43,885 nt of DNA from Chloroflexota bacterium (GTDB lineage: Bacteria; Chloroflexota; Dehalococcoidia; Lucifugimonadales; UBA3495): positions 1 to 43,885 of the forward strand of contig JAPPGG010000016.1 of the NCBI GenBank assembly GCA_028875055.1, read 5' to 3'. The notes beneath the pieces were generated by a model that made no database searches, was not told the origin of the DNA, and saw only the letters and a program-made list of their open reading frames with translations. How positions within the stretch are numbered: position 1 is the stretch's first letter; each line of letters starts with the position of its first letter. Made by a program: the position numbers and the translations under genes. Positions 1-8,336 of the stretch are shown here, in pieces.

Positions 1-166
1 CTTCCCAAGCTAATTCCAAACCAATTTTGACCCTTACATACCCCTGTCAGCCCGTCAAGGGGGAAGGGATAATCGAAAGACCCTGGCTCCCTGCCCCAAT
101 CCCTTAACATCGGCTCGCGGGCGGTGGTATGCTCAACATTCCATTGGCAAGTCAGCGGAGGACGAC

Positions 167-1123
167 ATGCAGCAAAGACCCTTCGGCAAACTGGGCTCCG
201 TCAGCGCCCTCACCCTGGGGGGAGGCGGCCTGGGGCAGGTATGGGGCGCAACTACCAGGGAGGAATGCGTCGCGACAGCGCGGGAGGCCGTGGACTCCGG
301 CATAACCCTGCTGGACCTGGCGCCCACCTACGGCAACGGCGAGGCGGAGAGCGTCATCGGCGAGGCCTTCGACGGGAACCTGCCCGACGGAGTGCGGATT
401 ACCACCAAGTGCCGGGTTGGCGCCACCCCGCCGGAGCGGGTTTATGACCTCATCTCCGGAAGCCTGGAGGAAAGCCTGCGACGCATGAAGCTGGAACGGG
501 TTGACGTTATGTTCCTGCACAACGCCGTCACCCTGGCAGAAGAGGGAGGCGAGCGATTGACCACCGTAGCCACGGTAACCAATGCGGTGGCGCCCGCTTT
601 CCAGCGGCTCGTAGCCGAGGGCCGGATAGGCCACTGGGGATTAACCGGCATCGGCGAGGCGGATGCCCTGATTCACCTGCTGACCAGCGGCCCCTGCCCC
701 GACTACATCCAGTGCATCGCCAACCTGCTGGACTCGGCCGGGGCCCTGCCCCAGGGAAACCAGCCCCTCCGTCCTCGCGACGTCATCGACGCAGCCAATG
801 CCAGCGGAGCGGCAGTCCTGGGCATACGGGCAGTCCAGGCCGGAGCTCTCACCGACGCCCTGGACCGGCAACTACCCGAGGGGCACCCGGAGCTGGCGGA
901 CTTCGCGAGGGCGGCCCCCTTCCGCGCCATTGCCGCCGGACTGGGCTGCAGCGCCGCGCACCTGGCCCACCGCTACACCCTCACCATGGAGGGTGTCTCC
1001 ACGGTAGTCCTGGGTGTCAAGAACCGCCTGGAGCTGCGGGAATGCGTGGCGGCCGAGTCAGCGGGACCGCTGGACGCCGCCCTGGTGGCCCGCATCGACG
1101 CCGCGGTAAGTCCCCGGGGTTGA
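167..1123 (+). CDS. Aldo/keto reductase family oxidoreductase
   Basis: This 318-residue protein has the AKR layout. The N-terminal strand (RPFGKLGSVSALTLGGGGLG) is followed by the catalytic region LLDLAPTYGNGEAESVIGEA. The expected tetrad is visible: Asp50, Tyr55, Lys81 in ITTKCRVG and His118 in VMFLHNAV. The family reduces carbonyls with NADPH in the cytosol, and the substrate cannot be read from the sequence. It is nearest in style to the L-fucose/D-threo-aldose dehydrogenase-like AKRs of environmental bacteria. The ATG has a purine-rich GGAGGAC a few bases upstream. It stands alone and converges on the methyltransferase gene, with about 50 bp between the two stops. Confidence 0.9.
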   Translation: MQQRPFGKLGSVSALTLGGGGLGQVWGATTREECVATAREAVDSGITLLDLAPTYGNGEAESVIGEAFDGNLPDGVRITTKCRVGATPPERVYDLISGSLEESLRRMKLERVDVMFLHNAVTLAEEGGERLTTVATVTNAVAPAFQRLVAEGRIGHWGLTGIGEADALIHLLTSGPCPDYIQCIANLLDSAGALPQGNQPLRPRDVIDAANASGAAVLGIRAVQAGALTDALDRQLPEGHPELADFARAAPFRAIAAGLGCSAAHLAHRYTLTMEGVSTVVLGVKNRLELRECVAAESAGPLDAALVARIDAAVSPRG

Positions 1124-1174
1124 TCCCCATTCATCAGCTTTCGGACCGGCATCTACCCCTGCGCGATCGCAGAT

Positions 1175-2260
1175 CTATACCACCTGACCTGGCACACTGA
1201 CGCTGTCCTTTTCGAAGGCCGCATTCCCAGGTTTACGAGCCAGGAAACAGTACAGCGGCGTAAAAATACCGGCTCTGCCGCCGGCAACGTAGGCGTCGGC
1301 GGTATTGTCCAGCAACGCAACAACCTCTGCGCAGCCCTTCGGGAACATACCCAGCATCTCAGACAGCCTGATGGTCCCCTGTAGCAGCTTGCGACCCAGG
1401 GGAGTCCGGTACAGGGCATTGCCCCGGGTTCCGCGCCCGGTTGCCATTGGCTGATACCATGGGGTGGCCAATTCACTGTCCAATACGGCCAGGTCCTGCC
1501 CTTCAATCAATTGAAACCCCACCGTTTCAAGGGCCTGGTTCACCTGGTGTGTGGTCGCAATATCTTTGAGCGCAATGCCGCGCATCAGGTCCCGTTTAAT
1601 GTCGTGGTGCCGGCGGTCGCCGGGGTCGAATTTTTCGGTAAGGCACATTTCCTGGCCCCAGAAGAGGGCCCCGGGTTTCAGCACACGGTAGATCTCGGCG
1701 AATGCCCCAGCTTTGTCCGGCGCGTGGCAGGTGGATTCGATGGCATATCCACGATCGAAGGTGTTGTCCGGTATGGCGCCCATGTCCATGAAGCTGCACT
1801 CCAGATAGTCAACCATGTGGCCAATCCCTGCGGCCTCATCCAGCAATTTCGCCTTCTCTAACTGAATTCCATTGCTGTTGATTCCCAGGACACTGGCGCC
1901 GGACTCCCGAACGACGCGGCGCATCGGACCTCCGACTCCGCAGCCAACATCAATCACCCTCATGCCCTTGCTCAACTCCAGCCTGTCAATCATCAGACGC
2001 TGGTGCCGGACCTTGGCGTCTTCCAGGCTTTCTCCGGACGAAAGCGGGGCGAAGTGAAGGCTATCGCCCCAACCAAACTCCATGAACTCGGTGCAGAGGT
2101 CGTAATATTCCTTGACGGTATCGGCATGGTCGTAGCCGGTTGGGCCGGAATTCCCTTCCTCCGCCCTTTCCACCCAACCATCGAAGCCCTTCACGCGATG
2201 GCGAACGTCCGACCCTCGGTACGCAGCCTTCAGCCCGCTGGATAGTTTTCGCAGTTGCAT
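1175..2260 (-). CDS. Sterol C-24 methyltransferase-like SAM-dependent methyltransferase
   Basis: From the preferred start the protein has 361 residues. It carries three blocks diagnostic of the Erg6/SMT family: an aromatic block FMEFGWGDSLHFAP (about 59-72), SAM motif I VIDVGCGVGGP (about 102-112) and the sterol-binding block YAIESTCHAPD (about 172-182). The C-terminal part (TPLGRKLL, KGCAEVV, AGGRAGIFTPLYCFLARKP) matches the sterol methyltransferase C-terminal domain. The family moves a methyl group from SAM to C-24 of the sterol side chain. The reading frame extends upstream to 2362, but the ATG at 2260 is chosen because it follows GAAGAAGAGC and starts the conserved region. No other sterol gene is in the window. 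A related small-molecule methyltransferase with a different prenyl-type substrate is the main alternative. Confidence 0.8.
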   Translation of the reverse strand: MQLRKLSSGLKAAYRGSDVRHRVKGFDGWVERAEEGNSGPTGYDHADTVKEYYDLCTEFMEFGWGDSLHFAPLSSGESLEDAKVRHQRLMIDRLELSKGMRVIDVGCGVGGPMRRVVRESGASVLGINSNGIQLEKAKLLDEAAGIGHMVDYLECSFMDMGAIPDNTFDRGYAIESTCHAPDKAGAFAEIYRVLKPGALFWGQEMCLTEKFDPGDRRHHDIKRDLMRGIALKDIATTHQVNQALETVGFQLIEGQDLAVLDSELATPWYQPMATGRGTRGNALYRTPLGRKLLQGTIRLSEMLGMFPKGCAEVVALLDNTADAYVAGGRAGIFTPLYCFLARKPGNAAFEKDSVSVPGQVV

Positions 2261-2371
2261 GGGATGCTCTTCTTCAGATGACGTTCCGTCCGGGGCGGTT
2301 TCGTGAGCTGGGGAGGGGGCCGCCGCCAGCCATGCCCCCAAGCTCCAGCAGCATTCTAGCACCCAGTTCGG

Positions 2372-2680
2372 ATGCTGCCACTCTACAACGATTGCTGTTC
2401 ACGCTCGTGGCGGCGGTGGGCGGCCTCTATTTTCGTGTCCGCTTCCTGGGCCCAGAGCCACATGGACTATCATCCCCTACCCGAGCGCAGGATCATTACT
2501 CACATATCCGGCGGGGTGAAAATCGGTACCAGCGACGGGTCGGAAATAGTCCTGCGTGCCGGAGACATCCGCTTGATGGACGACGTGTCCGGCAAGGGCC
2601 ACAAGCACGATGCCCTCTCCAACCAGATGCGGTGTATGCCCTGCTCGCCGACTGAGCGGGGTTGGCGGCAGAGGCAATAG
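2372..2680 (+). pseudogene. Remnant of a cupin-domain protein
   Basis: From about 2430 the frame reads as the last part of a small cupin. HPLPERRIITHISGGVKIG is followed by SDGSEIVLRAGDIRLMDDVSGKGHKHD, which is the pattern of cupins with a GDVLL-x-D-TTGKGH ending. The N-terminal half of the barrel is absent; the codons before about 2430 (CCSRSWRRWAAS) do not look like protein. No ribosome site precedes the frame. The fragment has about 75 plausible residues, while intact members have 110-140. I read it as a 5'-truncated remnant in the decayed zone beside the methyltransferase. A short functional protein is less likely. Confidence 0.45.
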
Positions 2681-2875
2681 TACCGCCACCAAAGCTACAG
2701 AATGCCAGTTCCGCACCCTTTCCACTACCCGTGTTAACCCCTCGGGTACGTTCACGGTGAGCGTGCCGGACCGCGAACGGCCAGCCCTGCGACAAGTCCG
2801 GGGCGTACGGAAGAGCGGGTTACACGCCAATGACGAAAAGCCCCTGACCCCCGGTTTCCTTGCACCTGACCTGCC

Positions 2876-2917
2876 AGGAAAAGAAGGCCGCCAGGGCGAC
2901 TCACCCTGGCGACCTTC
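2876..2917 (-). terminator. Intrinsic terminator after the NMT1-like gene
   Basis: Read leftward, a stem of about 12 pairs (AAGG-CGCCAGGG against CCCTGGCG-CCTT, one bulge) with a 7-base loop is followed by CTTTTCC. It lies 25 bp past the stop of the leftward binding-protein gene, so that gene was an independent transcription unit. Confidence 0.75.
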
Positions 2918-2940
2918 TCCAGCTTCTGCCAGCTTGAGAT

Positions 2941-3864
2941 CTAGTCGTCGGCCGGCGCCGGCGCGGCCACCCGGTTGTCCACCAGATCTGCGGTGCAGGC
3001 CGTTTCGCTCAACAGACCCCAGCGCACCATCCAGTTGTAGGTGTCTTCCACAATTTCCGGCGAGTAGTAGGTATCCTTGGTGTAGCGCAGGCGCGGCAGG
3101 TGGAAGTCCTCCGGGGAAATGCCGCCGTACCTGGCTGCCACCTCGGCAAAGCTGGGCTCATCGATCATGTAGTGAAGGTACTTGCGCTTGTCGGCGTTGA
3201 ACATATCTATGGCCCGGCCCACTGCCCGGTTGATGGCAGCGAAGGTCTCCGGGTCCATGTCGTCGCTGGCGTTTTCGGCACCCAGGTAGTGGCCTTCCGC
3301 CAGGGACTTACAGCCCAGCTTTTCGCCCAGCGAAATCCAGGGTTCCATCACCACGCAGGCGTCGGCCTCACCGTTCATCATCGCCTCAAAACGCTTTCGT
3401 GGCGAACCAAAGGACACCAGCTTGATCTTTTCGTTGGGGATGTAGCCCTCCAGCAGGCGCAGGGAAACATAGTGGGCGGCGGCGTGGAAAGACACTGCCA
3501 CCGGCCGGTTGCCCAGCGTGCCCGGATAGTTATGGGGCGAGTCGGGACGCACCATCAGCGACTGGCTCATCACGGCGGCGCGGAGGGATATGATCTTGGT
3601 ATCTTCACGCTTGCTCTCATAGGCCCGACGGACCTGACCCTCTTCTCAAGCGCGGTAGATGGACACCATGTTCTGTTCGTAAGGCACGTGCCCCAGGATG
3701 GGGTCCACCTCGTTCGGGTCGTAGGCAACCCGGTTCTCCCGGTCGCCCTGGGCCCGCACAAAGGTCATATCAATGCCTTCTTCTTCAAAAAGGCCCTCGT
3801 CCTTGGCGATCAGCCAGGGAATGGAAAACACGATACCGCTGATTTCACTGACTACTTTTTTCAT
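2941..3864 (-). pseudogene. NMT1/SsuA-like ABC substrate-binding protein with in-frame TGA
   Basis: The two open parts (3646-3864 and 2941-3573) are in the same frame. They are separated by a single TGA at 3646-3648 (codon 73 of 308). The frame reads IYRA, stop, then EEGQVRRAYESK, and continues without a break. The N-terminal part (VFSIPWLIAKDEGLFEEEGI) and the later blocks (RPVAVSFHAAAHYVSLRLLEG, MMNGEADACVVMEPW) are typical of NMT1/THI5-like periplasmic binding proteins for nitrate, sulfonate or pyrimidine-type ligands. No signal peptide is visible. A good GGGAGG/AGGGAG site precedes the ATG. Most likely a recent nonsense mutation or a base error; selenocysteine is a remote option. No partner permease or ATPase of this family is adjacent. 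Confidence 0.75.
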
Positions 3865-4173
3865 AACTCCCTGAACCCTCCCGTTGGGACTGTGGGGTAC
3901 TTAGGGCGCCGACCGTTAATCTTCCGCAGTCAAGTCTCCCGCGGCCAAATCTATCTCGGCGTTGATGGCATTCTACTGCCCGCCCGGCCGCAAGGCAATG
4001 CCCCGCTCGTACCGCCAATACAGGTGGTACGTACAGTTGGCGTAACGTCCTGTGGAATTCAATCGCCCCGGCCGCCGCTGCCACTACCTTGACAACCGTA
4101 TCCTCCCCGCGTTTAATGCTCTCCATATCTCCGTCCTTCCGTCAACAGTCCCATCCTTGCCCCGTATGGCCAG
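3865..4173. other. Gap before the peptide importer with a decayed ORF
   Basis: On the leftward strand between about 4126 and 3916 two frames together look like protein. One starts MESIKRGEDTVVKVVAAAAG, and a second continues as YHLYWRYERGIALRPGG, an in-frame TAG, then NAINAEIDLAAGDLTAED and a stop at 3916-3918. This suggests a short gene broken by one frameshift and one nonsense codon. I do not recognise the family. No clear promoter for the importer operon could be picked out here. Confidence 0.3.
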
Positions 4174-5235
4174 GTGATTGTGACCACTTTTCCTTCTGAT
4201 GCCGGAACTTCCCTGGACGCTCCCTCATCGCCATCACGCCTTGAAGTAAAGGACCTTCAGACCTGGTTCTACACCGGTCGCGGCGTGGTGAAGGCCGTGG
4301 ACGGTGTTAGTTTTACCCTGGAACCTGGCGAAACCCTGGGCCTGGTTGGAGAATCAGGTTCCGGCAAGAGCATTACCTGCCTCTCCATCCTCAGACTGGT
4401 CCCGGAGCCCGCCGGACGCATAATCGGTGGCGAAATCTGGCTGGGAGATACCGACCTGCTTCAACTGTCGCGCCATGAAATGGAGCAGATACGGGGCCGG
4501 CACGTTTCGATGGTGCTTCAGGACCCAATGACCTCCCTGAATCCCGTTTTCAACGTGGAAAAACAGGTGGGGGAGGGCTCTATGTACCACCTGGGCCTTC
4601 ACGGGTCCGGCCTCAAGGACAGGGTACAGCAACTGCTGCGCTGGGTGCGCATCCCCGCCCCGGAAGTTCGGGCCAACGACTACCCCCACCAGATGAGCGG
4701 TGGCATGCGCCAGCGAATCGTGGGCGCTATTGCCCTCTCATCCCAGCCCTCGGTGCTGATCGCCGACGAGCCTACCACCTCCCTGGACGTCACAATTCAG
4801 GCCCAGTACCTCCAGCTGCTGAAAGACCTGCAGGAAGAGCACCGTTTCTCCATGATATTCGTTACCCACGACTTCGGAATTGTGGCCAGGGTATGCGATC
4901 GGGTGGCGGTAATGTACGCCGGCAGGATAGTTGAGATGGCCCCAACCCGGGAACTGTTCGGTTCACCCCGTCATCCCTATGCCAGGGCGCTGATCCATTC
5001 CCTTCCCGACCCGGATACCGAAGTTGAGTGGCTTACCACCATACCCGGTCAACCGCCTTCCCTCTACGACCTTCCTCCCGGCTGCCCCTTTGCGCCCCGC
5101 TGCTCCGAGGCCATGGATATCTGCACGCAGGAGTATCCCCCAACCTTTGAGACGGGAATTGCCGAGTCGGGAGCCGCCGGCCCTCCCGCCAGCCATACGG
5201 CTGCCTGCTGGCTTTATGGAGACAAGAGCAGATGA
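4174..5235 (+). CDS. Peptide/nickel-type ABC transporter ATPase (DppD/OppD-like)
   Basis: This 353-residue cytoplasmic ATPase is the first of the two that power the importer encoded here. Walker A is GESGSGKS, the Q-loop region is [12 protein letters not shown], the signature is MSGGMRQR, Walker B is [12 protein letters not shown] and the H-loop is VTHD. The C-terminal oligopeptide-transporter extension is present ([12 protein letters not shown], then GCPFAPRC with paired cysteines), which places it in the DppD/OppD group rather than among amino-acid ATPases. The start is GTG (4174, or GTG at 4180); the ATG at 4165 runs into a stop. Its TGA overlaps the ATG of the next ATPase by four bases, so the two are translationally coupled. 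Confidence 0.9.
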   Translation: MIVTTFPSDAGTSLDAPSSPSRLEVKDLQTWFYTGRGVVKAVDGVSFTLEPGETLGLVGESGSGKSITCLSILRLVPEPAGRIIGGEIWLGDTDLLQLSRHEMEQIRGRHVSMVLQDPMTSLNPVFNVEKQVGEGSMYHLGLHGSGLKDRVQQLLRWVRIPAPEVRANDYPHQMSGGMRQRIVGAIALSSQPSVLIADEPTTSLDVTIQAQYLQLLKDLQEEHRFSMIFVTHDFGIVARVCDRVAVMYAGRIVEMAPTRELFGSPRHPYARALIHSLPDPDTEVEWLTTIPGQPPSLYDLPPGCPFAPRCSEAMDICTQEYPPTFETGIAESGAAGPPASHTAACWLYGDKSR

Positions 5236-6269
5236 CGGCGACGGCAGGAAGCCCGCAGCCGCTGCTGGACGTTCAACACGTACGGAAATACTTCCCTGTG
5301 AACCAGGGCGTGCTGTTCCGCCGGCCGGTGGGCTACATCAAGGCGGTGGACGACGTGGCCTTCACCATTGCGCCCGGTGAAACCTTCGGCCTGGTGGGAG
5401 AGTCGGGCTGCGGCAAGTCCACACTGGCCAAGCTGATACTGCTGCTGGAACCCCTCACCGAGGGCGAGATAGTATTTGAGGGCCAGTCCTTGACACGCCT
5501 GTCGGGAGAATCGCTGAGAAAATATCGCGGGACTGTGGGGGCTGTCTTCCAGGACCCCTTCAGCTCCCTTTCCCCGCGCATGAGGGTCCGGGACATTGTT
5601 GGAGACCCCCTTACCGTAACCACCGACACCCCCAGGCGCCAGATTGAGGAACGGGTGGCGGAAGTGCTGGACCAGGTAGGGTTGAATCCGGCCACCGCCT
5701 CCAACTACCCTCACGAGTTCAGCGGGGGGCAGCGGCAGCGCATAGCCATTGCCCGCGCGCTTTCCGCCTTTCCCAGGCTGGTAATTCTGGACGAGCCCGT
5801 GTCCGCCCTGGACGCTTCCATTCGCGCCCAGATCATCAACCTGCTCAAGGCGCTGCAGCAGGACCTGGGCCTCAGTTACCTGCTCATCGCCCACGACCTG
5901 GGCACAGTGCGCTTTCTCAGCGACTATGTGGGGGTTATGTACCTGGGACAGCTGGTTGAGAAGTCCACCTCCAGGCGGGTCTTCACCAACCCCCTGCATC
6001 CCTACACCCGCGCCCTCCTTTCTGCGGCCCTGCCGGTGCGACCGGACGTGGCTCGGGAAGAAGTAGTCATTTCAGGCGAGGTGCCAAGTCCCCTGGATCC
6101 TCCCTCCGGATGCCGGTTCTTCCCTCGCTGCCCGGCGGCAATGCCCGTCTGCGAAACGGTTCAGCCCCTTCTGGCTCCGGCCGAGGATGGTCACGAGGTG
6201 GCCTGCCACCTTTACCCCACCAGCGTCCCCCAGGGCGCGACCGTTCCCGGAATTCAGGGAGGTACCTGA
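5232..6269 (+). CDS. Peptide/nickel-type ABC transporter ATPase (DppF/OppF-like)
   Basis: This 345-residue second ATPase of the importer shows Walker A GESGCGKS, Q-loop FQDPFSSLSPRM, signature FSGGQRQRIAIARALS, Walker B LVILDEPVSALD and switch histidine AHD. The FSSLSPRM sequence and the C-terminal HPYTRALLSAALP...GCRFFPRCP block are typical of DppF/OppF partners. It starts inside the stop codon of the preceding ATPase gene and is followed by a 124-bp leader before the binding-protein gene. The N-terminal VRKYFPVNQGVLFRRPVGYIKAVDDV region is standard for the subfamily. Confidence 0.9.
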   Translation: MTATAGSPQPLLDVQHVRKYFPVNQGVLFRRPVGYIKAVDDVAFTIAPGETFGLVGESGCGKSTLAKLILLLEPLTEGEIVFEGQSLTRLSGESLRKYRGTVGAVFQDPFSSLSPRMRVRDIVGDPLTVTTDTPRRQIEERVAEVLDQVGLNPATASNYPHEFSGGQRQRIAIARALSAFPRLVILDEPVSALDASIRAQIINLLKALQQDLGLSYLLIAHDLGTVRFLSDYVGVMYLGQLVEKSTSRRVFTNPLHPYTRALLSAALPVRPDVAREEVVISGEVPSPLDPPSGCRFFPRCPAAMPVCETVQPLLAPAEDGHEVACHLYPTSVPQGATVPGIQGGT

Positions 6270-6393
6270 TTGAGCGGAAAGTTGCGCTTGCGCGGCGGCG
6301 CCCGCGTTGCTTATATTTGCCCAGACAAGCACTACGCCCCGTCGGGAACGGCCCCGGCCAAGGGTCCGATAATCAAAGGGAGAAGTTATTGAC

Positions 6394-8241
6394 ATGAAAA
6401 CAGGAAGATTTTTCCGGCTGTTGGGAGTTTGTCTTTCGCTGATGGCGCTGGCCAGCGTGGCCGTTGGCTGTGGCAGTTCGGCCACCCCGACTGAGGCCCC
6501 GCCACCCGCAGCCTCCGAACCTGCCGCATCCGCTGCCCCGGCTGCGCCGGCCGCCGCCCAGCCGGCCGCTCCGGCGCCCGCCGGCCAGGATGCCATGACC
6601 GGGGCGGAACCGACCCAGGCGCCGGTTCAGTCCCAGGCGCCGGTTCCTGCCGCCGCCGCCCAGCAGGAAGGCAGCGTTACCGCAGAGCCTACGGCCGTAC
6701 CTGAACCCGTGGATTCGGTCCGTGTCCCCGAGGGCATTTTGACCGTATCGGAGTTTGATTACGATACCGAGTCGTGGCTGCCCTGGGAGGGCGTTACCCA
6801 GCGATTCTACTGGGAACGCGTCATGGAAACCCTGCTGCTGCTGGACCCCGTAACCTGGGAATTCAAGGCGGGCCTGGCTGAGGAATGGTCGCTTTCCGAA
6901 GACGGCCGTACCGTTACCTATAACCTGAAGGAGGGCGTTCCCTTCCACGGCGGCTATGGCGAGTTCACCGCCTCCGACGCCGCATACAGCCTCGACCAGT
7001 GGCTTTACAACGAAGAGTCCACCCACCCGTCGGTGGCTGCCCAGCTGCAGGCCGAACCTCAGGTGCGGGCCCTGGATACCTACACGGTCCAGGTGGAATA
7101 CACCAAGAACCCCTTCCTCACCGCCTTTATGGACCTTTCCTCGGGCAATAACGGCACGGGAATGATGTCCCGCGCCTTCGTCAAGGAAGTCGGTCTCGAC
7201 GGCGCCCGCCGCGAGGCCATCGGCACCGGCCCCTACGAATTCGTGGAACACAAGCTGGGCGAGTCCATGGAGGTGGAGGCCACCGAGGGCCGCCACTGGC
7301 GCATAGTGCCCCAGTGGAAGACCATTAAATTCCGGATTACTCCCGAGGCCTCAACCCGTCTCGCCCAGGTATTGAGCGGCGAGGTGGACATCGCCCTTCT
7401 GCCCGGGTCCTTCAAGCGCCAGGCGGAAGCGGCCAATGTGCGCACCATCCTCAACCCCGGAGTTGCCGGCGTCTTCATCGTGCCCGTGGTTTACATTCCG
7501 GGCACCACCGGCATAGATGCGCCGGACCCCAACAACCCCAATGCCGACCCCGTATTCCGGGAAGCCCTGAGCCTGGCCATTAACCGCCAGGAACTGGCCG
7601 ACGTCGTCTTCGCCGGCGGCGCCGTACCTACCGGCATTACCGACCTGTCCCCCATCTCCCTGGGTTACGACGCCCGCTGGGAAGAGCCCGACCCCTATGA
7701 CCTCGAACGGGCAAAGCAGTTGCTGGCCGAGTCGGGCAAGGCCGGCCTGACCTTTGAGTTCCAGCAGCGTCCCCTGGGCGGTATTCCTGAAGGGCCCCAG
7801 TTGGCGGAAGCCATTGCCGGCATGTGGGAGGCCGCAGGCCTGGACGTGGAACTGAAGCTGAACCTGCAGGGCAGCGCCCATTCGGCCATGCGCAGGGCCA
7901 GGGAGCTGGAAGGCAAGATCTGGCTGATGCGCCTGGGCCACCTTACCGACACCACCAGGCGGCTCATCTCCCAGTATCGCTGCACGGCCGAGCGCACGGC
8001 CCTGTTCGCCTGCAATTCGGAGCTGGAAGCCCTTACCCCGAGAATTCAGGCCTCCACCAACCTGGAGGAAAAGGACGAGCTCATTCGCGAAGCCTACGGG
8101 ATACTACTGGACGAGCGCACGGTTATTCCCGTTGTCCAGACCGCCAGCCTCTACGCCATCGGGCCCCGGGTTGGCAGTTGGTCGCCCCGGCTGGGCGAAC
8201 GCTTTACCACTGAACTGGAAAGCGTGGGACACGCCAACTGA
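6394..8241 (+). CDS. Peptide-type ABC transporter substrate-binding lipoprotein (SBP family 5)
   Basis: This 615-residue exported protein captures the ligand for the importer. Residues 1-26 are a lipoprotein signal (basic MKTGRFFR, hydrophobic core, lipobox VAVGC with Cys26). Residues about 30-105 form a long Ala/Pro/Gln-rich linker (ATPTEAPPPAASEPAAS and similar), common in Chloroflexota lipoproteins. The family 5 binding domain then starts at about residue 110. It is recognised by WSLSEDGRTVTYNLKEGVPFHG, the region around GTGPYEF, the TRLAQVLSGEVDIA block and the C-terminal REAYGILLDERTVIPVVQ. The ligand could be a peptide, glycoside or opine and cannot be predicted. A GGGAG ribosome site precedes the ATG, and a hairpin separates it from the permeases. 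Confidence 0.9.
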   Translation: MKTGRFFRLLGVCLSLMALASVAVGCGSSATPTEAPPPAASEPAASAAPAAPAAAQPAAPAPAGQDAMTGAEPTQAPVQSQAPVPAAAAQQEGSVTAEPTAVPEPVDSVRVPEGILTVSEFDYDTESWLPWEGVTQRFYWERVMETLLLLDPVTWEFKAGLAEEWSLSEDGRTVTYNLKEGVPFHGGYGEFTASDAAYSLDQWLYNEESTHPSVAAQLQAEPQVRALDTYTVQVEYTKNPFLTAFMDLSSGNNGTGMMSRAFVKEVGLDGARREAIGTGPYEFVEHKLGESMEVEATEGRHWRIVPQWKTIKFRITPEASTRLAQVLSGEVDIALLPGSFKRQAEAANVRTILNPGVAGVFIVPVVYIPGTTGIDAPDPNNPNADPVFREALSLAINRQELADVVFAGGAVPTGITDLSPISLGYDARWEEPDPYDLERAKQLLAESGKAGLTFEFQQRPLGGIPEGPQLAEAIAGMWEAAGLDVELKLNLQGSAHSAMRRARELEGKIWLMRLGHLTDTTRRLISQYRCTAERTALFACNSELEALTPRIQASTNLEEKDELIREAYGILLDERTVIPVVQTASLYAIGPRVGSWSPRLGERFTTELESVGHAN

Positions 8242-8260
8242 TACAGATCCAGACTTACTT

Positions 8261-8315
8261 CCGCGTCTCCCCGGGGAGGTTCCGCTCCGGTACGGGGGAC
8301 GCGGGGGTCTTTTTC
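8261..8315 (+). terminator. Terminator/attenuator hairpin between binding-protein and permease genes
   Basis: CCGCGTCTCCCC (8261-8272) pairs with GGGGGACGCGG (8294-8304), with a 21-base loop, and is followed by a T-rich run at about 8309-8314. It lies 20 bp after the binding-protein stop and 22 bp before the permease start. Partial read-through would give more binding protein than membrane subunits. Confidence 0.65.
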
Positions 8316-8336
8316 CATCAAGGATGCAGGTCCTGA

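Noticed and set aside
2261-2362. 34-codon extension of the sterol methyltransferase-like frame
   Set aside because: The extra residues (LECCWSLGAWLAAAP...) do not fit the family start, and a better-placed ATG follows at 2260.
3845-4126. Full 93-residue leftward protein before the NMT1-like gene
   Set aside because: The first third looks real, but the remainder (RAVECHQRRDRFGRGRLDCG) does not; a shifted frame reads better, so it is treated as decayed.
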